Of a stretch of DNA of 26,076 nucleotides, positions 9,435-17,500 are shown one piece after another. Under the pieces are notes generated by a model. It was not told the origin of the DNA. It worked only from the letters and a program-made list of their open reading frames with translations, and ran no database searches. Source of the DNA: Accumulibacter sp964428215 (GTDB lineage Bacteria > Pseudomonadota > Gammaproteobacteria > Burkholderiales > Rhodocyclaceae); contig CAYRXO010000024.1 in assembly GCA_964428215.1 (NCBI GenBank), positions 1 to 26,076 of the forward strand. Reading direction: 5' to 3'. How positions within the stretch are numbered: position 1 is the first letter of the stretch; the number at the start of each line of letters is the position of its first letter. A program made the translations under genes and the position numbers.

Positions 9435-10486
9435 GTTCGGCGACGATTTTGACCGCCATCGGCCAGCAGCTCGCTGCGCAGCCTGCGCGCTGGCTGGTAA
9501 CCGGCAGCGCCGGCTTCATCGGCTCGCATCTGGTTGAGGCTTTGCTGAAATTCGGTCAAAGCGTGGTTGGACTGGACAATTTTTCGACAGGGTCCCGCCG
9601 GAATCACGAGGAAGTTAAGGCGCTGGTCACTTCCGAGCAGTGGTCGCGTTTCCGGTTCATCGAAGCCGATATTTCCGATTTGGCCGCGTGCCGTGAGGCC
9701 TGCCTGCAGGTCGATTTCGTTCTTCACCAAGCTGCTCTCGGTTCCGTGCCACGCTCTCTGGCCAATCCATTGGCTAGCAATGCGGCCAATATCGACGGAT
9801 TTCTGAACATGCTGGTGGCAGCGCGAGACGAGGGCGTCAAGCGCTTCATTTATGCCGCGTCAAGCTCGACTTACGGTGATCACCCGGCGTTACCGAAAGT
9901 AGAAGATGCTATCGGGCGTCCATTATCGCCTTATGCGGTCACCAAACTGGTCAACGAGCTGTATGCCGAAGTGTTCGGCCGTTGTTATGGCTTTCCGTCA
10001 ATCGGTTTGCGCTACTTCAACGTCTTTGGCGCACGCCAGGATCCTGATGGGGCCTACGCCGCGGTGATCCCACGCTGGTCACGGGCCCTGTTATTGGGGG
10101 AGCCGGTGGTCATCAATGGTGATGGAGAGACGAGTCGCGATTTCTGTTTCGTCGATAATGCTGTCCAGGCTAACCTTTTGGCGGCAACGGTAGCCGACGC
10201 CACGGCCATCAACCAAGTTTATAACGTTGCGGTTGACGACCGCACCTCGTTGAACCGGCTATTTGATCTGCTGAGGCAAGCCCTGTCCGAGTTCCGTCCA
10301 GACCTTGGTTCAGTGCAGGCAACTTACACCGATTTTCGTCCGGGCGATGTCAGGCACTCCCGGGCCGATATCGGCAAGGCCAGGCGTTTGCTTGGCTATC
10401 ACCCCAGCCACCGTCTGGAGGAAGGAATTCGCGTCGCAATGCCATGGTATGTTTCACGCTTTTCCACACACCGGGTTTGTCGATGA
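9422..10486 (+). CDS. tviC: UDP-N-acetylglucosamine C4-epimerase (TviC/WbpP type)
   Basis: SDR-family epimerase interconverting UDP-GlcNAc and UDP-GalNAc (or their uronic acids), feeding GalNAc-type sugars into the polysaccharide. The 354-residue sequence carries the nucleotide-binding GSAGFIGSH, the LDNFSTG loop and LHQAALGSVPRS. The catalytic serine region SSSTYGDHP, the Tyr-x-x-x-Lys pair in SPYAVTK, and RYFNVFGARQDPDGAYAAVIP follow. These closely resemble Pseudomonas WbpP as I remember it, including the N-terminal extension before the Rossmann fold. The ATG lies inside the end of tviB (13-base overlap), and GGGGTGA just upstream acts as the ribosome site. The stop overlaps the next gene in an ATGA. 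The pairing with tviB is the conserved two-gene set for UDP-GalNAcA. Confidence 0.92.
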   Translation: MAVVGSATILTAIGQQLAAQPARWLVTGSAGFIGSHLVEALLKFGQSVVGLDNFSTGSRRNHEEVKALVTSEQWSRFRFIEADISDLAACREACLQVDFVLHQAALGSVPRSLANPLASNAANIDGFLNMLVAARDEGVKRFIYAASSSTYGDHPALPKVEDAIGRPLSPYAVTKLVNELYAEVFGRCYGFPSIGLRYFNVFGARQDPDGAYAAVIPRWSRALLLGEPVVINGDGETSRDFCFVDNAVQANLLAATVADATAINQVYNVAVDDRTSLNRLFDLLRQALSEFRPDLGSVQATYTDFRPGDVRHSRADIGKARRLLGYHPSHRLEEGIRVAMPWYVSRFSTHRVCR

Positions 10487-11397
10487 GCCGGCTCAAGAAG
10501 CGTCGCCTGTTTCTGTTACCCGTTCTGGTTCTGGCGGGAACCGTCGGTTTGTCCACATCATTTCGCGTGCGGGCAGCCGATCTGCCTCGCGAAGCCGAAG
10601 CGGAACGCCTGATCACGTTGCGTCAAGAGGCGCTTTCTTACGAACATGGCGAAGGGGTGCCAAAGGATACGCTGCGTGCCGTCAAACTGTATTGCGAAGC
10701 CGCCCGGCTGGGAGATCCGGAAGCGCAATACAGTTTGGGCTGGATCTACGCCAACGGTCGTGGAGTTGATCGTAACGACTCTCTTGCGGCTTACTTTTTC
10801 TCGATGGCAGCCAAGCAGGGGCATGTTCCTTCGCAAAAAATGCTGCGCTTTGTCGGTGAAGCTCCGGCAGAAGTTCCCGAGTGTCTGCGTCCGCCGGTAT
10901 TCCCCGCCGAGCCCCCGGAAGTGATGCAACCGATCAGTGAAGTTCACAAAAAAGTGATCGGACTGGTCAATCAACTGGCACCGCAATATGGGGTCAGCCC
11001 GCGACTTGCTTTGGCAGTGATCCGTGCCGAATCCAACTTCAATCCAGGTGCCTTGTCCAACAAGAGTGCGCAAGGTTTGATGCAATTGATTCCGGATACC
11101 TCGGCCCGATTCAACGTCAAACAACCTTTCGACCCCGAGCAGAACATCCGCGGCGGTTTGGCGTATCTTCGCTGGCTGCTGGCGTATTTTGAAGGGGACG
11201 TCAGTCTGGTGGCGGCGGCGTATAACGCCGGTGAAGGTGCCGTCAATCGTTATCGCGGCATTCCTCCTTATGCCGAAACTCGCGGCTATGTCAAACGGAT
11301 TGTCAGTCTCTTTCAGCGGGAAGACCATCCTTATGATCGACGGGTGACTGCACCTTCACCCGAATTGCAGAAGATCCGTCAGACCAAAGGGTCATAA
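10483..11397 (+). CDS. Sel1-repeat lytic transglycosylase (SLT domain)
   Basis: Predicted periplasmic peptidoglycan-cleaving enzyme. From the ATG at 10483 (304 residues) it has a basic N-terminus and hydrophobic core typical of a Sec signal, probably cut after RVRA near residue 31. Two Sel1-like repeats follow (YEHGEGVPKD, YANGRGVDRN, residues ~45-120), then an SLT domain from ~150. The SLT motifs are clear: catalytic Glu183 in IRAESNFNP, SAQGLMQLIPDT, NIRGGLAYL and AAYNAGEGAV. The upstream ATG at 10444 would put 13 poor residues before the signal and has a badly spaced ribosome site. The ATGA overlap with tviC implies translational coupling, which ties it to EPS production, perhaps by opening the wall for export machinery. 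The role in EPS is inference; the enzyme class is not. Confidence 0.88.
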   Translation: MSRLKKRRLFLLPVLVLAGTVGLSTSFRVRAADLPREAEAERLITLRQEALSYEHGEGVPKDTLRAVKLYCEAARLGDPEAQYSLGWIYANGRGVDRNDSLAAYFFSMAAKQGHVPSQKMLRFVGEAPAEVPECLRPPVFPAEPPEVMQPISEVHKKVIGLVNQLAPQYGVSPRLALAVIRAESNFNPGALSNKSAQGLMQLIPDTSARFNVKQPFDPEQNIRGGLAYLRWLLAYFEGDVSLVAAAYNAGEGAVNRYRGIPPYAETRGYVKRIVSLFQREDHPYDRRVTAPSPELQKIRQTKGS

Positions 11398-11507
11398 AGA
11401 GATTCCGGTGCGGTCGTCCCTCGATGGCCGACTTCCGCTCGCTGCGCAGGGAATCTGTCGGAATTATCGACTTGTCGCCTCGGCAGAAGACGCGGTCAAT
11501 CAGAGCG

Positions 11508-11528
11508 CGGGTAACGGGCGTTTACCCG
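11508..11528. repeat. Inverted repeat in the EPS/crp convergent gap
   Basis: Perfect 7-base arms CGGGTAA and TTACCCG separated by seven bases. It lies in the 233-base gap between two convergent genes, so a terminator role is plausible, although no T run follows on either strand. The same gap also holds a more distant perfect pair, AGATTCC (11400-11406) and GGAATCT (11450-11456). Nothing else recognisable was seen between 11398 and 11630; a short open frame there lacks support. Confidence 0.4.
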
Positions 11529-11630
11529 TGCTGTGATTGCTGGCTTATCAAACCCGTTTGCGCCCGTACATCTGCTGCTACTTGATGAGGGTTGGGTAGC
11601 GTGAGATTCTTTATTCCGACGGCTGTGGAA

Positions 11631-12281
11631 TTACCAATGCGCGGGGATTTTTTTCCGCAGAATCATGCGGTGTTGGTCGATCTCGATATAGCCGCCGGCA
11701 ACCAGATCGCGCAAGATGCGGTTTACCATTTCGCGCGATGCGCCGATGATATTGGCCAGTTCCTGCTGGGTAAGGCGACGTTCGATGACCCGCAGTCCGT
11801 CTTTATCCACAGCCAGATTTTCAAAGACGCGTGAGATGCGACCGTAAACGTCCGAAAGAGCGAGTGAACGGACGTTATCGGTCAGTACGCGGATCCGTGC
11901 GACCAGATTCCGGATGACCACCTGCATGCAGGCTGGCTGCTCTTCAAGCATTTCCAGGAAGGATGCGCGTGGCAGATGCAGCAATTCGCTACGCGATACC
12001 GCCATGACCGATGCCGAACGCGGTGCGCCATCAAGCAAAGCCAGTTCACCAAAATAATCGCCGGGATCAAGCAGCGACAGGGTGACTTCTCGACCCGTCT
12101 GATCGGTGAGGAATACCTTCAGATAACCGCTCTGGATGACGAACAGGCCGTTGCCATCATCACCCTCATGGACAACGATACTGTTTGCGGTATAACTTCG
12201 TAGACGTAGCCTCTGATAAAGGATGTCCAACTGGGCATTGTCGAGGCCGGCAAAAAGATCAATCTGTTCTAGTAGCTTCAT
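11631..12281 (-). CDS. CRP/FNR-family cyclic-nucleotide-responsive regulator
   Basis: DNA-binding regulator, 216 residues. The N-terminal cyclic-nucleotide-binding domain contains GELALLDGAPRSASV, in which Glu79, Arg88 and Ser89 align with the cAMP-contacting Glu, Arg and Ser of E. coli CRP. No cysteine cluster of the FNR oxygen-sensing type is present. The C-terminal winged helix has LTQQELANIIGASREMVNRILRDL, close to the CRP recognition helix. On its strand the start follows AAAGGTAGGCA, a fair ribosome site. It is transcribed divergently from a class III cyclase whose start lies only 17 bases away, suggesting that the cyclase supplies its ligand. The intact nucleotide pocket supports ligand binding, but ligand identity is unproven. 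It is probably also subject to shared promoter control with the cyclase. Confidence 0.9.
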   Translation of the reverse strand: MKLLEQIDLFAGLDNAQLDILYQRLRLRSYTANSIVVHEGDDGNGLFVIQSGYLKVFLTDQTGREVTLSLLDPGDYFGELALLDGAPRSASVMAVSRSELLHLPRASFLEMLEEQPACMQVVIRNLVARIRVLTDNVRSLALSDVYGRISRVFENLAVDKDGLRVIERRLTQQELANIIGASREMVNRILRDLVAGGYIEIDQHRMILRKKIPAHW

Positions 12282-12298
12282 TGCCTACCTTTCTTGCC

Positions 12299-14290
12299 GT
12301 GACGCCCGAACAACGAGCACAAATTCTCATACCCTTGTTGAGCAGTATATTGCTTATCCTGGCACTGTTCTCGCCGCTGTGGGAAATCGAGGAGGGCGCA
12401 GGGTTAGGGCTTTTATACGCCCTGCGAGGGGTACGTCCTCCACCGGGGCAAGTGGTGATTATAGCCCTCGACGCGGCGTCGGCTGTCAGGCTGGGACAGT
12501 CCGAGCGGCCTGAACGGTGGTCAAGAGCTTTGCATGCACGCCTGATCGATGGTCTTGCCGAGCGGGGAGCCGTGGTCATCGGTTTCGATATTCTTTTCGA
12601 ACGTGCGCGCGATCCGTCCGATGATCTTCGATTGGCCTCTGCGCTACGGCGGGCTGGAAATGTGCTGTTGGTCGAACAGGTCGTTCGTGAATCGGTGCGC
12701 ACCAGCGATGGCCGGACTCTGGCCAGCATCGATCGTCGGATTCGGGCATTGCCGATGTTTCTCGCCGCCGCCGCCGGGAGCGCTCCGTTTGTGATGCCCA
12801 AAGCAGTCGACGGCGTTTTCGAATTCTGGCTGCATTTGTCTACAGCCGGCGATACGCCTTCATTGCCGGTGTTGATGGCACGCGTTATGGGTGTGGATGG
12901 AGGCCGTCGCCTAGCAGGGCCGGAACATTCCAGGCAGCTGCTGTCGCTTTACGGCCCGATCGGTACCGTTCGTACCTACGCCTACGACCGAGCGCTGGAG
13001 TTGATCGCTGATCCGGTTGCCGGTCGCCAGGCATTTGCCGGCAAAGCGGTGCTGATCGGCTTTTCAGAAACCAATCAGTCCCGGCAATTGGATGCTTACC
13101 GTACTCCCTATACCAATGCCGAAGGACTGGATCTGAGTGGCGTGGAACTGTGTGCGACGGCTTTGGCCAATATCCTTGACGATCAACGCCTTGATCGCCC
13201 GGATGAGGGCACGGTCTGGCCCGGACTCGTTTTCTGGACCTTGATCCTGTCGTGGCCATGGCTACGCTTTCCCGCTCGCCAGGCATTGTTGATCACCGCG
13301 CTGTTATCTGTGATGGCGCTGGCCGTCTGTGCCGGGACTTTTTCCCGGTATGGGGTCTGGCTTCCCGTGTTGTTGATCTGTTTCTTGGTGCCTGCGCTGT
13401 CCACTGCTACGGGGATTGCGTTTCAGCTGCTGGCGGCACGTCGTCGTGAACAGCAGTTGTCACAGGCCGTCGCCCTTGGACTGACCCATAAAGGCAGCAC
13501 CGTTCTCGCCAAGTTGTTGGCCGGCTGTCAGTCCGGCCGCATCGTACACGGCGTGTGCCTGTCCAGCGATATCGTCGGTTATACCGCGTGCGTCGAGAGT
13601 TTGTCTCCCAAAGAAGCCAGCAGTCTCCTCAATAGCTATTTCTCCCGTTTTATCCCGTTGATTGAAGCGCACGGAGGGCACGTGGTGGATATTGTCGGCG
13701 ACGCCGTGCTGTCGATCTGGCTGGCCGACGATGGTGCTCACGACGCGTGTCGACGGGCGCGAGCGGCGGTAATGACGCTCGACCAGACGATGAACGTTGC
13801 GGGGCGGGAAAACGGTGTGTTGCCGACGCGTTTTGGCCTGCACTACGGCCAGGTTTTTCTCGGCGAGCTGGGGCACACCCATCATCGGGAAATCCGGGTC
13901 GTCGGCAATATCGTCAACACGGCCAGCCGCATTCAGGGAGCCAATAAAGCGCTTGGTACGCGCATTCTGGCCTCTGCCGAGACGATGCCTGAAAATGAGC
14001 CGGGTCATGCGCGGGTGCTGGGACGGTTTCTGCTTGCCGGCAAGACCTTGCCGGTGACACTTTACGAGATTTCACCGGTAGCGCTTGCCGGAGAGCTGAG
14101 CGGTCAGTTTGCAAAGGGAGTGGCAATGTATGCCGCTGGCGAATACGACCGTGCTTGCCACTTGTTCATGACCGTGCTGGCCCAGTGCCCTGATGACGGT
14201 CCGACGCAATTTTTTCTCGCACGTTGCCGGGCGGGTGGCGAACGTGTCGACCACGCTGCCGACGGCGCAATCAGTCTGAGTAGCAAATGA
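12299..14290 (+). CDS. CHASE2-domain class III nucleotide cyclase
   Basis: Membrane-bound sensor cyclase, about 663 residues from the GTG at 12299. A first membrane helix (~8-25) leads into an extracytoplasmic CHASE2 domain (~30-290, with RGVRPPPGQVVIIALD and GAVVIGFDILF). Three membrane helices (~305-385) then lead to a cytoplasmic class III catalytic domain (~410-580) and a short TPR-like tail. Metal-binding Asp424 (SSDIVGYT) and Asp468 (IVGDAV) are intact, as are the transition-state pair Asn540 and Arg544 (VNTASR). The usual substrate-selecting Lys is Asp464 here, and the Asp/Thr position is Arg533, so ATP use is not assured. No ribosome site precedes this GTG. TTG starts at 12281 and 12185 would run into the divergent crp gene, so the start is uncertain. 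The neighbours suggest it feeds the CRP-like regulator. Confidence 0.87.
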   Translation: MTPEQRAQILIPLLSSILLILALFSPLWEIEEGAGLGLLYALRGVRPPPGQVVIIALDAASAVRLGQSERPERWSRALHARLIDGLAERGAVVIGFDILFERARDPSDDLRLASALRRAGNVLLVEQVVRESVRTSDGRTLASIDRRIRALPMFLAAAAGSAPFVMPKAVDGVFEFWLHLSTAGDTPSLPVLMARVMGVDGGRRLAGPEHSRQLLSLYGPIGTVRTYAYDRALELIADPVAGRQAFAGKAVLIGFSETNQSRQLDAYRTPYTNAEGLDLSGVELCATALANILDDQRLDRPDEGTVWPGLVFWTLILSWPWLRFPARQALLITALLSVMALAVCAGTFSRYGVWLPVLLICFLVPALSTATGIAFQLLAARRREQQLSQAVALGLTHKGSTVLAKLLAGCQSGRIVHGVCLSSDIVGYTACVESLSPKEASSLLNSYFSRFIPLIEAHGGHVVDIVGDAVLSIWLADDGAHDACRRARAAVMTLDQTMNVAGRENGVLPTRFGLHYGQVFLGELGHTHHREIRVVGNIVNTASRIQGANKALGTRILASAETMPENEPGHARVLGRFLLAGKTLPVTLYEISPVALAGELSGQFAKGVAMYAAGEYDRACHLFMTVLAQCPDDGPTQFFLARCRAGGERVDHAADGAISLSSK

Positions 14291-14535
14291 GAGTCTGTTG
14301 GCTCAGCCGGACCCACAACCGGAGAAATCCGCGCCAGGCACATTTATGACACTTGTTTTCATTTCCTGCTGAAATTGCATCGAAAACGCGAGAAGATCTC
14401 AGGATTTTCCTGCACAATCCGACGGTCTTGTGCCATGACGGATAGCATGGAAGTGATTCGTTTTTTCTATTATGATTCTTCAGCTGTAATTCTTTCAAAT
14501 TAGTGCAGGCCAGTGTTGCCAAGGGGGTGCGACCG
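14291..14535 (+). other. A/T-rich spacer before the FecR-TPR-barrel gene
   Basis: A 245-base gap whose second half (about 14450-14500) is notably T/A rich. TATTAT (14468) and TATGAT (14471) could serve as -10 elements, but no convincing -35 lies 16-18 bases upstream. The AAGGGGG just before 14536 is the ribosome site for the downstream gene. No CRP-type TGTGA-N6-TCACA site was found in it. The size and composition suggest that the next gene has its own promoter. Confidence 0.35.
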
Positions 14536-17500
14536 ATGGGAGGTGCTGGTAGTTCAGCGGGTATTGCCATTGGCAGCTTGATTAAGGCTGGTGTAGGCGT
14601 CTTTCTGGTCTTTATGACTGTCAGGGTCGCGGCCTGCGAACGTCCAGCCGGGACGCTGGTGGCCGTCGAAGGTTTCGTTGAAACGCGAGCCGGTAAAGGA
14701 ACGTGGCGGGCTGTGCAAATGCGTCACCGCATCTGCGCAGGCGATCAGCTGGCGGTTCGTGGCCCGGGACGCGCCGCCGTCGTGCTCGACAACGACGTGC
14801 TGATCCGACTCGATGAACATACCACGTTGACTTTGCCGTTGACCGTCAAAGATGCCGATGCCGGACTGGTTTTGCCAGAAGGGCTGATTCATGTCATCAG
14901 TCGCTTCCGCAAGCGCTTCGGTGTCAGCACGCCATTGGTCAATGCCATGGTTGACGGCACCGAATTCATTGTCGCCGGAGATTCCGGTCATGCACGCGTT
15001 GCGGTCGCTGAAGGGCAGGTGCGGGTCATCTCGCCCGTCGAGCAGCGTCGGCTCGCGGCGGGAGAAGCGGTGGATGCGTTGCCAGGGGGAGCAATCGGTC
15101 CATCGTTGCCAGTCAAACCACTGAGCGATGTGCGATGGGCCATCCATTATCCTCAAGTGCTGCGACCGGCTGAGGAACAACTGGAAGGTCTGCCTGTGCA
15201 ACAACGACAGGCGGTGGACAAGTCGATCAAACTGGCGACGGCAGGCCAATTCAGTAGCGCACTCGAAGCGCTGGACGGGATCAATTCGTTGGTCGCTTTT
15301 CGGGCCAGTCTGCTGCTTGGTCTGGGGCGCGTAGATCAGGCCCAAGAGTTGCTTGACACGCTGAACGAGGACGCGGCGGAGCGATCCGTCCGCGCGGTGA
15401 TTCAGGTTGCACGCAATGATGAATCCGCTTTGCATACCGCCCAGTCGGCAGTCAGTGCCGACCCCCGGTCCGCAGCGGCGCAATTGGCCTTGAGCTATGC
15501 CTGGCAGAGCAAACGGCAGCTCACGCAATCTTTGGCGGCTGCCGAACAGGCGACACATCTGGCGCCCGATCAGCCGATCGCCTGGGCACGCCGGGCCGAA
15601 CTCGAACTGGCTCTGGCGCGCGTCGAGGCGGGCGCCGAGTCTGCCCGGCGCGCACTGGCGCTGGCGCCCGATACGCCACGTGCGCAAGCGATGGCGGCCT
15701 TCGCACGGCTGCTGATGGGACAAGTGCAAGCGGCAGTGACTGAGTTCGAGATAGCTTTGTCGATGAACGGAGCAGAACCCCTGGCCCATTTCGGCCTTGG
15801 CCTGGCGCATGTACGGCAGGGTGATTTTGTCGCCGGCCGGCGTGAAATCGAAATTGCCGTTTTGCTCGATCCGTCGAATGCCGAATTACGCAGCTATCTC
15901 GGGCGCAGCTACATGGCGGAAAAACGCGATCAGCTGGCTGGCGATCTGTTCGACCTCGCCCGACGGCTCGATCCGGCGTCGCCGACACCCTGGTATTTCG
16001 ACGCTTTCCGCCTGCAGCAATCCCGCGATTTTCTGGCCTCTATCGCCGCTGGCGAGCAAGCCGTTGCGCAGAACGACCGGCGAGCCGTGCTTCGTGCCAA
16101 CGAATTTCTCGATCAGGATCGCGCTGCTCGCGCCGCCAGTCTTGGCGATGCGTATCGCGAGGCCGGATTGTATGGGCCGATGCAGGCGCAGGCGATGGAT
16201 GCCCTGGAAGATGATCCGCAGAGTGTGGCGGCGCACCGTTTATTGGCCGATGCCTACACGGGTGTGCCACGTTACGAGACTGCTCGGCTCAGCGAATTGT
16301 TGCAGGTACAACTCCGCCAGCCGATCGGGCAGATGCCCTTGCCGCCGCAGTTCGTCATGCCGGCGCTGCCGGTTCTCGATGGGCCGCGCAGCATCTCGCC
16401 CGACGAAGGAAGTGGTTTCTTCGCCCGCCAGCCATGGCATTTCGCGTCCACCTTGTTGGTCGGGTCGCAGGATTCACAAGCTGGCAGTCTGGTCGCCGCC
16501 TATGCTGGAGAGACCGCTCAGGTTTCGTTGGGGGCTTTCGATTATCGCCGCCAAGCACTGGTCGACGGGCAGGCGGATACCCGTCTGTCCGGACTGCGCC
16601 TGACCGGCTTGCTGGCGATGACTGCTCAAACGGTGCTGCATGCCGAACTCCGTCAGACCGAGCGTCAAAGCGGCGATCTGACCCTGGGCCTGTTCGATCA
16701 GATTGCCAGGCATCAGCGTGATGAAGTGCGCACCGATCTTGCACGTCTTGCCTTGCGACACGTACCCAATGCCGAAGAAGAAATGATCGTTGCCTTCAGC
16801 CGGCAACGGATAGCAGAACATTCATTACAAAGAAATGTGGACGATCTGTCTCCGGGTAAATATGTCGATTCTGATTATAGGCCGAGTATTCTGACTAGTG
16901 ATTTGACGTTTCTCTATTCACGACAGAGTTCGGCTGCTGGTTTTATGATTGGCCTACGGCATTTCAAACTGGCGGGCAATACCGAGATTTATGGTAGCTT
17001 TTGCTGTCTGCCTGGGTATGATCCATTTGTTTTGTATCTCGATTCGCCGCCGTCGCGGATCTCACGCCGCTCACTCTTCAGTTATGGGCAGTGGCGTGTC
17101 GGTGATGATGGAGTGACGTTGCATGGAGGCGCCGAATATCTGCGTTTCGAGGACCTTGGCAGCCCAAGTGTCGAACGGCTGAATGGCAAAATTGGTGCCT
17201 CCTTCCGATCAACGACCGGAACGACCTTGCGCGCGGCCATTTTTCGGGGGGTCAAAGGCGCGAAATACGACAAGGAAAGTCTAGAACCCACGCAATTCGT
17301 CGGCTTCAACCAATCCTTCGACGATTTCAACGGAACACGCTGGACCCGTTCGGCTCTCGCGGTGGACCAACGTTTCCTTGGCGGTATTCGTGCTGGTCTT
17401 GAACTTTCCCGACGCAAGCTTGATATTCCGGGTCTGGGATGTGACACTCAAGACAACCCGGACTGTCTGGCGCGCTGGCAGGAGCGGCTGCACCGTGCTT

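Noticed and set aside
10444..10482. Upstream start for the lytic transglycosylase
   Set aside because: It would put 13 residues in front of a clean signal peptide, and the ribosome site is too far away.
14554..15810. Long - strand open frame (418 codons) opposite the FecR-TPR gene
   Set aside because: Composition is low-complexity Arg/Gln/His and the opposite strand has clear FecR and TPR domains.
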